A DNA stretch of 64,000 nucleotides from Pseudomonas sp. PDM18 (GTDB lineage: Bacteria; Pseudomonadota; Gammaproteobacteria; Pseudomonadales; Pseudomonadaceae): NCBI RefSeq assembly GCF_014852585.1, contig NZ_JACVBX010000001.1, forward strand, positions 806,001 through 870,000, written 5' to 3'. Shown in pieces: positions 1 to 7,604 of the stretch. The notes under the pieces are model-generated. The model had not been told where the DNA came from and did not search any database. It saw only the letters and a program-made list of their open reading frames with translations. A program made the position numbers and the translations under genes. Each line of letters opens with the position of its first letter. The stretch's first letter is position 1.

Positions 1-853
1 CCTCGGCTTCCTGCGCACGCAGGCGCGAGAGCAACTGGTGCAGCGCGTGGTAGCGGGTGGTGAGGACCATGAACTCGTTGTTCAGGCGCGACAGGCGGCC
101 GGAACGCAGGCGCATATGCGGATCTTCGAAACGGGTGACGCTGCGCAGCGCTTCCAGGCCCACCGCCTGGGAGGCGAACGCCACATTGGCGGCCTCGAAC
201 TTTGGCCGCTCGCCGCCGCCGAGGTTGTCCAGGACGAAGCCGGCGAAGGCGCCGAAACGCTGGTACAGCGCACTGCGCATGGCGGTACTGGAGGTCTGCG
301 GGAACAGCGTGGCGCTGACCACCATGGAGCAGAGGATGCCGAGGCTGATCTCCAGCACGCGCCAGATCGCCGACATGAACGCGGCTTCCGGGTGCAGGGT
401 GGCGGGCAGGCCGATCAGCGTGGCGGTGTAGCCGGCGAGGACACAGGCGTAGGAGCGGAAGTCGCGGTAGCGCGCGGCGCCGACGGTGCACAGGCCGATC
501 CACAGCGCCGAGACGAGCAGGAACAGCTCGCGCTGCTGGGCGAAAATGGCGATCAGCGCAACCATCACACTTAGTCCGACCAGGCTGCCGAGAATCCGGT
601 AGAAGCTCTTGGCGAACACCTGGCCGCTCTGCGGCTGCATGACGATGAACACGGTGATGGTCGCCGTGCTCGGCTGCGGCAGTTCCAGGCGCATCGCCAG
701 CCACAGGGTCAGCAGCGCGGCGAGCAGCACCTTGGCGATGTACACCCAGGTGACGCCGTCACTGCGACCCCACTCCAGCAGCGCACGACGCAGGGCGTCC
801 AGCGGCGCGAGCTGGCGGGTGGCGGTGCTGCCGTTGAAGGAGTCGCCGGCCAT
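1..853 (-). CDS. FUSC-family membrane protein (AaeB/YccS-like efflux pump), C-terminus outside the window
   Basis: The ATG is at 853 and the open frame runs off the left edge, leaving about 284 residues. The N-terminal part holds a run of hydrophobic segments (VYIAKVLLAALLTLWLAMRL, then a helix with AQQRELFLLVSALWIGL) followed by a charged cytoplasmic stretch, as in fusaric-acid-resistance and p-hydroxybenzoate efflux proteins. Only 1 nt separates its start from the stop of the upstream outer-membrane factor, so the two are one operon. By analogy with aaeAB-type loci, a small DUF1656 protein and a HlyD adaptor probably follow beyond the edge. The likely role is export of aromatic acids or similar toxic compounds; the substrate cannot be read from sequence. 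Confidence 0.85.
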   Translation of the reverse strand, partial: MAGDSFNGSTATRQLAPLDALRRALLEWGRSDGVTWVYIAKVLLAALLTLWLAMRLELPQPSTATITVFIVMQPQSGQVFAKSFYRILGSLVGLSVMVALIAIFAQQRELFLLVSALWIGLCTVGAARYRDFRSYACVLAGYTATLIGLPATLHPEAAFMSAIWRVLEISLGILCSMVVSATLFPQTSSTAMRSALYQRFGAFAGFVLDNLGGGERPKFEAANVAFASQAVGLEALRSVTRFEDPHMRLRSGRLSRLNNEFMVLTTRYHALHQLLSRLRAQEAE

Positions 854-854
854 C

Positions 855-2363
855 TCAGCGCTCGCTGGCCGCGCGGACGTCGACGGTCTCGGGGACCATC
901 TTCGCCTCTTTCGGGCCTTCCTGCTTGTCCATCAGGCCGCCGCCCAGGGCAACGACGAGGCCGGCATGGGTAGCCAGGCGCGCGGCACGAACCTGCTGCT
1001 CCACCAGTTGCTGCTGGAACAGACGGGTCTGTGCGTTGAGCACGTTGAGGTAGTCAGTCAGGCCGCCACGGTAGGCCTTGGTGGCGATGTCGTAGGTGCG
1101 CTGGGCCGAGGCCACGGACTTGGCGGCGAAACCTTCCTGCAGCTCCATCGAATGCATGCGGATCAGCTGGTCGGAGATGCCCTTGAGGGCGTTGACCAGG
1201 GTCTGGTTGTACTGCGCCACGGCGGCGTCGTAGCCGGCGGATTCCTGGCTCAGCTGCGAGCGGCGACGACCACCGTCGAAGATCGGCAGAGAAATGGCCG
1301 GGCCGACGCCGTAGGTGAATTTCTCGGCGTTGAGGAATTCCAGCACGCCGCCACCGACGGCGCTGTAGCCGATGCTCGCGACCAGGTCGACGTTGGGATA
1401 GAACTCAGCGCGGGCGACGTCCACGCCCTTGGCCTGGGCGGCGACCTTCCAGCGGCTGGCGACCACGTCTGGACGGTGGCCGAGCAGCTCCATCGGCAGC
1501 TTGCTGGGCAGGCCGGGGCCTGCGGCAAGCTTCAGGCTCGGACGCTGGATCGAGGCGCCGGCGCCGGGGCCTTTGCCGGCCAGGGCGGCGATCTGGTTGC
1601 GGGTCAGCTGGATTTCCTCGTCCACTGCCTCGATCTTGCGCTCGGTTTCCGGCAGCGGGACTTCCGCCTGGCTGACTTCGAAATGCGTGCCGATGCCACC
1701 GTCGAGGCGGCGCTGGGCCAGGGCCAGGATACCCTGCTGCTGCGCCAGCATGGCCTTGCCGATGTCCAGCTTGGCGTATTGCAGCGACAGCTGGATGTAG
1801 GCGCGGACGATGTTGTTCTCCAGCTCCAGCTGGGCCATGCGCGCCTCGGCGGCGGTCATCTTGGCGATGTTGACGTAGCGCTCGGTGTTGCTGCGCTCGC
1901 GGCCCCAGAGGTCCAGCGAGTAGCTGAAGCCCAGGGCGGCGTTGTTGTTGAAGGTGGTGCTGTCGGCGAGGTCGCCCGGGCCGTAGAAATAGTCGGTCGG
2001 CCAGCGGTGGCGGGTCAGCGAGGCGTCGACACCGATCTGCGGCGACTCGGCGGATTCGGCGATGCCAGCCATGGCCATGGCCATGCGCACCCGCGCCTCG
2101 GCCTGGGCCAGGGTCGGGCTGCCCTCCAGCGCGGTCTGCACCCAGGCATTCAACTGCGGATCACCATAGGCGCGCCACCACTGCTCAGCCGGCCAGCCAG
2201 CTTCCTGGTTGGCGTGCGCGATGGCGGCGTCGGTGGCCAGCTCGGTGTCGCCCAGGCGCTGTTCCTGCGGGGCGATGCCGTTGGTGCTGATACATCCGGC
2301 GATTGTTGAAAAAATGACAAAGGAGCCGACGAACGTCAGTCCTTTCACGAGGTGACGCGACAC
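855..2363 (-). CDS. NodT/OprM-type outer-membrane efflux lipoprotein
   Basis: This is a 502-residue TolC-like channel subunit. It begins with a signal peptide ending in the lipobox TIAGC, with the acylated Cys at residue 24. Two repeats of the long alpha-helical OEP domain follow, including the recognisable stretches WWRAYGDPQLNAWV, HRPDVVASRWKVAAQAKGVDVARAEFYPNVDL and LPIFDGGRRRSQL. The length is normal for the NodT family. It is the first gene of an operon with the FUSC pump and would form the outer-membrane exit duct. A LysR regulator is divergently transcribed upstream, with a palindrome between them that could be the operator. Confidence 0.93.
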   Translation of the reverse strand: MSRHLVKGLTFVGSFVIFSTIAGCISTNGIAPQEQRLGDTELATDAAIAHANQEAGWPAEQWWRAYGDPQLNAWVQTALEGSPTLAQAEARVRMAMAMAGIAESAESPQIGVDASLTRHRWPTDYFYGPGDLADSTTFNNNAALGFSYSLDLWGRERSNTERYVNIAKMTAAEARMAQLELENNIVRAYIQLSLQYAKLDIGKAMLAQQQGILALAQRRLDGGIGTHFEVSQAEVPLPETERKIEAVDEEIQLTRNQIAALAGKGPGAGASIQRPSLKLAAGPGLPSKLPMELLGHRPDVVASRWKVAAQAKGVDVARAEFYPNVDLVASIGYSAVGGGVLEFLNAEKFTYGVGPAISLPIFDGGRRRSQLSQESAGYDAAVAQYNQTLVNALKGISDQLIRMHSMELQEGFAAKSVASAQRTYDIATKAYRGGLTDYLNVLNAQTRLFQQQLVEQQVRAARLATHAGLVVALGGGLMDKQEGPKEAKMVPETVDVRAASER

Positions 2364-2491
2364 GGTGGAGGTCCTGGAAGTGGTCTAGCTTTTCAGCGTG
2401 GGGCTTTTAAGCGTGGAGATGCCGGCAAAGCCACTGGCGGCGATTGAATTCTAGGGATGGGGAAGGGAACGGATAAGCCGGCTGATTTGTG

Positions 2492-2518
2492 ATTGTTTAT
2501 TACCGATAATGAAACAAT
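2492..2518. promoter_or_regulatory. Imperfect palindrome, candidate LysR operator
   Basis: The arms ATTGTTTATTA and TAAT(g)AAACAAT form an inverted repeat around CCGA. It sits in the 295-nt divergent gap between the efflux operon (start 2363) and the LysR gene (start 2659), in a locally AT-rich patch. LysR-type regulators commonly bind an interrupted AT-rich dyad in such a position. The assignment rests on symmetry and location only. Confidence 0.5.
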
Positions 2519-2658
2519 GTGTGTCGCCATCCATGTGACAATAGGCCGCCCCCGCTCTGCTCCGCGCATTGCCACCCATCAAGGACATGCTGCCGGCGAC
2601 GACGTATCGCTTCACTGGCGTCGCCACCCGGGACAGACGCCCCACTGACGAGGCCCCA

Positions 2659-3594
2659 ATGGACACACTGCAGACCATGCGTGCGTTCGCCTGTGTCGCG
2701 GAAACCGGCAGTTTCACCGCCGCCGCGCAGCAGCTGAACACCACCACCGCCTACGTATCCCGCGCGGTCGCCAATCTGGAGTCCCACCTGCGGACCCGCC
2801 TGCTCAACCGCACCACCCGGCGGATCGCCCTCACCGAGGCTGGCCAGCGCTACCTGCTGCGCTGCGAACAGATCCTCGCCTACGTCGAGGAAGCCGAAGC
2901 CGAGGCCAGCGACGCCCATGCCCGCCCCGCCGGCCGCCTGCGCGTGCACTCGATGACCGGTATCGGCCAGCACTACGTGATCCGCGCCATCGCCAACTAT
3001 CGCCAACTGCACCCGGACGTCACCTTCGAGCTGACCATGGCCAACCGCGTGCCGGACCTGCTCGACGAAGGCTTCGACGTTGCCATCGTGGTCGCCTCGG
3101 AACTGCCCGACTCCGGCCTGGTATCCCAGCGCATCGGCGAGACCTACAGCATCCTCTGCGCCTCGCCCGACTACCTGGCCCGGCGCGGCACGCCGAAGAC
3201 CCCGACGGAGCTGATGGACCACGATTGCCTGCGCCTGATCAGCCCGGTGCTGCCGCTGGACAAGTGGCTGTTCGACGGCCCCAACGGCCAGGAAATGATC
3301 ACCCTCGGCCCCTCGCCCTTCCAGGTGAACGTCGGCGACGCCATGACCGAGGCCATCGGCTCGGGCATGGGCATCAGCGCCCTGCCCGTCTACTCGGCTA
3401 TCGACGGCCTGCGTGACGGCTCGCTGGTGCGCGTGCTGCCGCACTACAAGCTGCAGATTCTCAACGTCTACGCGCTGTATCCGTCGCGCCAGTACCTGGA
3501 CGCAAAGATCAAGACCTGGGTCGCTTACCTGCGGGAAAATCTCCCCGGTGTGCTCCAGGCCGATGGCGCCGGGCTCGCCGATGTGGGACCCTGA
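2659..3594 (+). CDS. LysR-family transcriptional regulator of the divergent efflux operon
   Basis: The protein has 311 residues. The N-terminal winged helix-turn-helix reads MRAFACVAETGSFTAAAQQL, then VSRAVANLESHLRTRLLNRTTR and LTEAG. A substrate-binding domain of the CrgA/AphB-type subgroup follows (from about residue 90). The open frame extends 30 codons upstream to 2569, but the ATG at 2659 matches the family start (MDTLQTMRAF). It is transcribed away from the NodT-FUSC operon, the usual arrangement for a regulator controlling an exporter in response to the exported compound. The inducer is unknown. Confidence 0.92.
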   Translation: MDTLQTMRAFACVAETGSFTAAAQQLNTTTAYVSRAVANLESHLRTRLLNRTTRRIALTEAGQRYLLRCEQILAYVEEAEAEASDAHARPAGRLRVHSMTGIGQHYVIRAIANYRQLHPDVTFELTMANRVPDLLDEGFDVAIVVASELPDSGLVSQRIGETYSILCASPDYLARRGTPKTPTELMDHDCLRLISPVLPLDKWLFDGPNGQEMITLGPSPFQVNVGDAMTEAIGSGMGISALPVYSAIDGLRDGSLVRVLPHYKLQILNVYALYPSRQYLDAKIKTWVAYLRENLPGVLQADGAGLADVGP

Positions 3595-3613
3595 CCACCC
3601 CTTTTCGTCGTGT

Positions 3614-3673
3614 TTCGCGGGCAAGCTCACTGTGTAACTCCCTACCCCGGTGTTCAGTGAGCTTGCCCGCGAA
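3614..3673. repeat. REP-like inverted repeat, possible terminator
   Basis: Two perfectly complementary 19-nt arms (3614-3632 and 3655-3673) flank 22 nt. The left arm begins TTCGCGGGCAAGCTCAC, a diverged form of the Pseudomonas REP palindrome found elsewhere in the window. It lies just after the LysR stop codon. It could form a long hairpin and help end transcription, though no T-run follows. Confidence 0.75.
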
Positions 3674-3800
3674 CCCATCTTCTTTTCCGCCGCACATACC
3701 CCACGTTCGATAATCGCCCGGCGCGCACGCAGGCCTTGCGCCGCTCTGGCTCGGCAATGGTAGGGTTAAGCCCCCTCCGCTTACCCGCCGTCCGAGAGCC

Positions 3801-4775
3801 ATGAAAAAGAACGTCTTCGTCTTCAGCCGCCTTGCCGCGGAACACCTCGACCGCCTGCGCAGCCAGTTCAATGTCACCGTGCTCGACCCGAAGCTGGGCG
3901 ACGTCGATGCGCAGCTGGCCGCCGCGCTGCCGACCACCCACGGCATGATCGGCGTCGGCCGCCCGCTGGGCGAGAAGCAACTGGCCCAGGCCGCCCAGCT
4001 GGAGGTCATCTCCAGCGTTTCGGTCGGATACGACAATTACGACCTGAACTACCTGAACCAGCGCGGCATCCCGCTGACCAACACCCCGGACGTGCTGACC
4101 GAAACCACCGCCGACCTGGGCTTCGCCCTGATCATGGCCGCCGCCCGGCGCACCGCCGAGCTGGACGCCTGGACCAAGGCCGGGCAGTGGAAGCGCACCG
4201 TGGACGCCCAGCACTTCGGCGTCGACGTGCACGGCAAGAAGCTCGGCATCCTCGGCCTGGGCCGCATCGGCGCGGCCATCGCCCGTCGCGGCCACTTCGG
4301 CTTCAACATGGACATCCTCTACCACGGCAACAACCGCAAGCCGGAGCTGGAACAGGCGTTCGGCGCGCGCTTCTGCGGCTTCGAGGAACTGTTGGGCGAG
4401 GCGGATTTCGTCTGTGTGGTGGTGCCGCTGTCGGACAAGACCCGCCAGCTGATCGGCAAGCGTGAGCTCGAGCTGATGAAGCCCACCGGCATCCTGGTGA
4501 ATATCGCCCGCGGCCAGGTGATCGACGAGGCCGCATTGGTGCAAGCGCTGCAGGAGAAGCGCATCCTCGCCGCCGGCCTGGACGTCTACGAGAAGGAACC
4601 GCTGGCCGAATCGCCGCTGTTCTCGCTGCCCAATGCCGTGACCCTGCCGCACATTGGCTCGGCGACCCATGAGACCCGTCAGGCCATGGCCGAGTGCGCG
4701 CTGGACAACTTCGAAGCCGCCCTGCGCGGTGAGCGGCCGAAGAACCTGGTCAACCCGCAAGCCTGGAAAGCCTGA
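3801..4775 (+). CDS. D-isomer 2-hydroxyacid dehydrogenase (glyoxylate/hydroxypyruvate or 2-ketogluconate reductase type)
   Basis: The 324-residue NAD(P)-dependent oxidoreductase has the full family architecture. The dinucleotide motif GLGRIG is at 152-157. The catalytic triad is visible as Arg237 (NIARGQ), Glu266 (YEKEP) and His284 (PHIGSA). The sequence looks most like the GhrB/TkrA group, which reduces glyoxylate, hydroxypyruvate or 2-ketogluconate in the cytoplasm. It stands alone: the upstream LysR gene is separated by a REP-like hairpin, and the downstream EamA gene is convergent across a 76-bp repeat. No kgu genes lie nearby, so the physiological substrate is open. Confidence 0.9.
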   Translation: MKKNVFVFSRLAAEHLDRLRSQFNVTVLDPKLGDVDAQLAAALPTTHGMIGVGRPLGEKQLAQAAQLEVISSVSVGYDNYDLNYLNQRGIPLTNTPDVLTETTADLGFALIMAAARRTAELDAWTKAGQWKRTVDAQHFGVDVHGKKLGILGLGRIGAAIARRGHFGFNMDILYHGNNRKPELEQAFGARFCGFEELLGEADFVCVVVPLSDKTRQLIGKRELELMKPTGILVNIARGQVIDEAALVQALQEKRILAAGLDVYEKEPLAESPLFSLPNAVTLPHIGSATHETRQAMAECALDNFEAALRGERPKNLVNPQAWKA

Positions 4776-4785
4776 TGCACTTTTC

Positions 4786-4861
4786 GTAGGGCGCATAACC
4801 TGGAACAGGTTATCCGCCGGCACCTCGGCGGCGGATAACGCTGGCGCGTTATTCGCCCTAC
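4786..4861 (+). repeat. 76-bp palindromic intergenic repeat, copy A
   Basis: The element begins GTAGGGCGCATAACC and ends GCGTTATTCGCCCTAC, so its ends are inverted repeats. It contains inner dyads (AACCTGGAACAGGTT and TTATCCGCC/GGCGGATAA). A second copy at 61325-61400 has the same length and orientation, and differs at 9 of 76 positions, 7 of them in the central loop. Both copies lie between convergent genes. I recall this family as common in Pseudomonas intergenic regions. Compensated arms with a free loop suggest selection on secondary structure, perhaps as a bidirectional terminator. Confidence 0.9.
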
Positions 4862-4877
4862 CAAGCTACGAGGAGCG

Positions 4878-5771
4878 TCAGGCCTGTGCCGGCTGCAGCA
4901 CCGGCCTGGGCTTGCGGAACACCAGCACGTTGCCGACCATCACCAGACCCAGCCCGGCCAGCGCCGGCAGGCTCCACTGGTAGCCCTCGGCGAAGGCCGA
5001 GACGTTCAGCGCCACCACCGGGAACAGCACGGTGCAGTAGGCCGCGCGCTCCGGTCCCATGCGCCCGACCAGCGTAAGGTAGGCGGTAAAGCCGATCACC
5101 GAACCGGGAATCGCCAGGTAAAGCAGCGACCAGACGTACTGCGGGCTGCTGTCGAAGGTCAGCGGCACGCCCTGCACCAGACAGATCGCCAGCAGTATCA
5201 GCGAGCCATAGAGCATGCCCCACGCGTTGGTCGACAGCGGCCGCAGACCAGCCTTCTGTTGCAGGCTCGACAACAGGTTGCCCGCCGAGAAGCACAGCGT
5301 GCCCAGCAGCGCCAGGCCCAGCCCATAGATGGTTTCCCGCGTGGCCTGGTGCCCGGACAGCTCCGGCCAGAACAGCAGCGCCAGTCCCGCCAGCCCGAAC
5401 GCGCCACCGCCCAGTACGTTGGGCGCGATGCGCTGGCCGAAGAAGATGCGCGCGTTCAGCGCATTCCACAGCGTCGCGGTGGAGAACACCACGGCCACCA
5501 GCCCGCTGGGTATCCACTGACTGGCGGTGTAGAAGCAGAGGAAGTTCACGCAGAACAGGCACAGCCCCTGAGCAAAGCAGATCGCCTGCCCGCGCCGTCC
5601 CAGCGGCTGCAACCGGCGCGAAACCAGCAGCAGGGCGAACAGCACCAGCGCCGCCAGGCTGAAGCGATAGGCAATGGACAAAGGAATCGCGACCACGCCG
5701 ACCTGCAACTTGATGGCGATCCAGGTCGTGCCCCATATGAGCACGGTGAGCAGGTAAAGCGAGAGGTTCAT
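4878..5771 (-). CDS. EamA/DMT-superfamily permease (metabolite exporter)
   Basis: This is a 297-residue integral membrane protein with about ten hydrophobic helices in two EamA halves. It begins MNLSLYLLTVLIWGTTWIAIK, the typical first helix of the RhaT/YdcZ-like DMT family. The frame is open further upstream, but the ATG at 5771 sits at the family start. The AraC-type gene at 5909 is divergently transcribed 137 nt away and is the likely regulator. Members of this family export amino acids, nucleobases or other metabolites; the substrate is not predictable here. Confidence 0.92.
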   Translation of the reverse strand: MNLSLYLLTVLIWGTTWIAIKLQVGVVAIPLSIAYRFSLAALVLFALLLVSRRLQPLGRRGQAICFAQGLCLFCVNFLCFYTASQWIPSGLVAVVFSTATLWNALNARIFFGQRIAPNVLGGGAFGLAGLALLFWPELSGHQATRETIYGLGLALLGTLCFSAGNLLSSLQQKAGLRPLSTNAWGMLYGSLILLAICLVQGVPLTFDSSPQYVWSLLYLAIPGSVIGFTAYLTLVGRMGPERAAYCTVLFPVVALNVSAFAEGYQWSLPALAGLGLVMVGNVLVFRKPRPVLQPAQA

Positions 5772-5908
5772 GGCGGTCTCCGAAAATCCTACGGAAACAG
5801 TCTCCCGCCCGCCCCCGGCGCCGGCTTGCAGATTCTTGCGCTTATTGCGACAACCGGGCTGGCAAGGCGCGCCCGCGCGGTTAGAGTGATGGCAACAGAG
5901 GAACACCC

Positions 5909-6784
5909 ATGTCAGCCATTTCGCAGCTCGAAGTTTTCCAGTCGATGAACGCCTCGCCCAACGCCCGCCTGGAGCGTTGCGCGGAGCTGGGCGACGGGCT
6001 GTCTGCGGCGATCTGGAGCAACAGCCACGACGCCCGCGACTACCACGCGCCGAGCCATCACACGCTGTCCTGCTACCTGAACGACGGCACCGGCACCTTC
6101 CGCCGTGGCGCCCCCGGCACCACCGGTGCGCCGGACAAGCTCTGCGTGATGCCAGCCGGCGCCGAATCGGCCTGGATCGTTAACGGCGACATCCGCCTAG
6201 CCCACCTCTACATCGGCCAGGAACAGTTCTCGCTCGGCTGCATCCGCCTGCTCGACCGCGAGCCGCGCGAACTGCAACTGCACGAACGCACCTTCCTCGA
6301 CGACCCGCAGCAGGCCGCGCGCTTCCGCCAACTGGTGAAGCTGGACTGGCACGAGCCGGGTGAACGCATCCGCACCAGCACGCTGGCCCACGACCTGATC
6401 GATCACCTGCTGCTGAACCAGGTCGGGATGCGCGAAGGCTTGAAACTCAAGGGCGGGCTGGCGCCGACCATGCGCCGGCGCATCGCCGACTATATCGAGC
6501 AGCGCCTGGACCAGCCGCTGTCGCTTGGGGAGTTGGCGATGCAGACGGCGCTGTCGGAATACCACTTCGCGCGGATGTTCCGCGAAAGCTTCGGGATGCC
6601 ACCGCACCAGTACGTCCTGGCCCGCCGCGTGGCCTTGGCGCAGCGCCTGCTGCGCGATACCCGCCAGCCGCTGAGCCAGGTCGCCCTGGCTTGCGGCTTC
6701 TCCAGCGCCAGCCACTTTGCCAACCGTTTCAGATCGGTGGTGGGCGGGACGCCGGGGGAATATCGGCAGGCGTTCGAGGAGTAG
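5909..6784 (+). CDS. AraC-family transcriptional regulator
   Basis: The protein has 291 residues. An N-terminal cupin-like sensing region covers about 1-180 with no obvious metal motif. The C-terminal double HTH spans about 185-285: LSLGELAMQTALSEYHFARMFRESFGMPPHQYV, then LSQVALACGFSSASHFANRFR, the classic AraC signature. It is divergent from the EamA exporter at 4878-5771 and is inferred to control it. A start GTG or ATG further upstream is not available in frame with comparable support. Confidence 0.92.
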   Translation: MSAISQLEVFQSMNASPNARLERCAELGDGLSAAIWSNSHDARDYHAPSHHTLSCYLNDGTGTFRRGAPGTTGAPDKLCVMPAGAESAWIVNGDIRLAHLYIGQEQFSLGCIRLLDREPRELQLHERTFLDDPQQAARFRQLVKLDWHEPGERIRTSTLAHDLIDHLLLNQVGMREGLKLKGGLAPTMRRRIADYIEQRLDQPLSLGELAMQTALSEYHFARMFRESFGMPPHQYVLARRVALAQRLLRDTRQPLSQVALACGFSSASHFANRFRSVVGGTPGEYRQAFEE

Positions 6785-6814
6785 ATCCTCTATCGACTAC
6801 CTGCACTTACACGG

Positions 6815-6837
6815 TTCGCGAGCAAGCTCGCTCCTAC
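6815..6837 (+). repeat. Single REP element
   Basis: A 23-nt canonical Pseudomonas REP reads TTCGCGAGCAAGCTCG and ends CTCCTAC, just after the AraC stop codon. It is unpaired: the inverted partner that makes a REPIN is not found within 200 nt. A half-site resembling its end (ctcgctcctacga) occurs near 7226-7238. Confidence 0.85.
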
Positions 6838-6868
6838 GAAGAGCACCTCCTCCCGGCTCTGGCTCTCG

Positions 6869-7137
6869 CTCTGAAGTCGTCCAGAGAAATGTCCGCACGC
6901 GCCGAACGCCCCGTTCAGGAGGCCTCGGTGAAGCGGAGTTTCAGGGGTTGAGCGACATGGATGTCGCGAGAGCCGCGATGGGCCAGGGATGGCCCTTCGT
7001 GGGGGGGACGCCTAGTTCGGGCCCCTGAAACTCCGATTCAACGAGGGAATTTTTCGCCCAAGCGAAAAACCGAATGTCCGGGGCAAGACCTTTGCCTACT
7101 TTGCGTGGGGCGGCCATCCGTCGTTTGGCAAAGTAGG
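6869..7137. other. Multi-hairpin non-coding element, candidate structured RNA or repeat
   Basis: The 496-nt gap between the AraC gene and the DUF3325 operon holds at least six self-complementary units. They are CTCTG/CAGAG (6869-6886), GAACG/CGTTC (6904-6916), an outer stem CGGAGTTTCAGGGG at 6934-6947 pairing perfectly with 7022-7035, TTTTTCGC/GCGAAAAA around CCAA (7050-7069), CCTACTTTGC/GCAAAGTAGG (7095-7137), and hairpins inside the outer stem. Those inner hairpins are GCGACAT/ATGTCGC (6952-6967) and GGGCCA-GGGA-TGGCCC (6980-6995), the latter with a GNRA-type loop. Short open frames cross it on both strands, but none looks like a protein family. I recall similar stretches recurring in Pseudomonas genomes. 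Strand and function are unknown. Confidence 0.65.
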
Positions 7138-7280
7138 TCGCCCGAGGGGGCGAAACAGGAAGCCTGCGCGTACGCCGAAGCGGCGCAGAAACATCCAACC
7201 ACAAGCAAGAACATCGCGGGCGTACCTCGCTCCTACGAGACGCAAAACTCCGTCGCTGGCCTGGTACGCGAGTAAAAGTC

Positions 7281-7604
7281 TCAACCCAGTACCGCCAGCA
7301 CGCCCCCAATCACCGGCATCGCCGCCGCCGTCGGCAACGCCCAGCGCGGCCGCCAGGCCAGCAGCAGGACCAGCGCGGCACCGGCGATCATCAGCAGGCA
7401 CGCCCAATAGACGATGCCCAGCTCAATCCCCATGCGGTGAATCGAATAGCCCAGCGCCAGCGCGCCATCCACCAGCGCGGCGATACGCAGCAGCCGCGCG
7501 CGAGCCTGCGACGGCGCGCCGCCGAACAGATCTCGATGATGGCGCGACAGCGACAGGCAGGCCGCCGCCAGCGCTAACAGGTTGAGACCGAATACCAGCA
7601 GCAT
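7281..7604 (-). CDS. DUF3325-type small membrane protein of an iron-regulated operon
   Basis: The 107-residue protein is mostly hydrophobic: one helix at the N-terminus (MLLVFGLNLLALAAACLSL), a second around VDGALALGYSI, a third around VYWACLLMIAGAALVLLLA, and a short C-terminal helix. It fits the DUF3325 family that accompanies PepSY membrane proteins in siderophore loci. Its ATG overlaps the stop of the PepSY gene by 1 nt (TGATG), so translation is coupled. It is the last gene of a three-gene operon behind a Fur box. The function is unknown; a role in ferric-siderophore reduction or release is inferred from context. Confidence 0.8.
   Translation of the reverse strand: MLLVFGLNLLALAAACLSLSRHHRDLFGGAPSQARARLLRIAALVDGALALGYSIHRMGIELGIVYWACLLMIAGAALVLLLAWRPRWALPTAAAMPVIGGVLAVLG

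Noticed and set aside
609-2309. 566-codon plus-strand frame
   Set aside because: Antisense to the NodT lipoprotein and the FUSC gene; no family resemblance.
6941-7309. 122-codon minus-strand frame over the hairpin element
   Set aside because: It overlaps the start of the hairpin-rich region and the end of the DUF3325 gene and has no ribosome site. Peptides of this kind recur as over-annotated products of repeated non-coding sequence.
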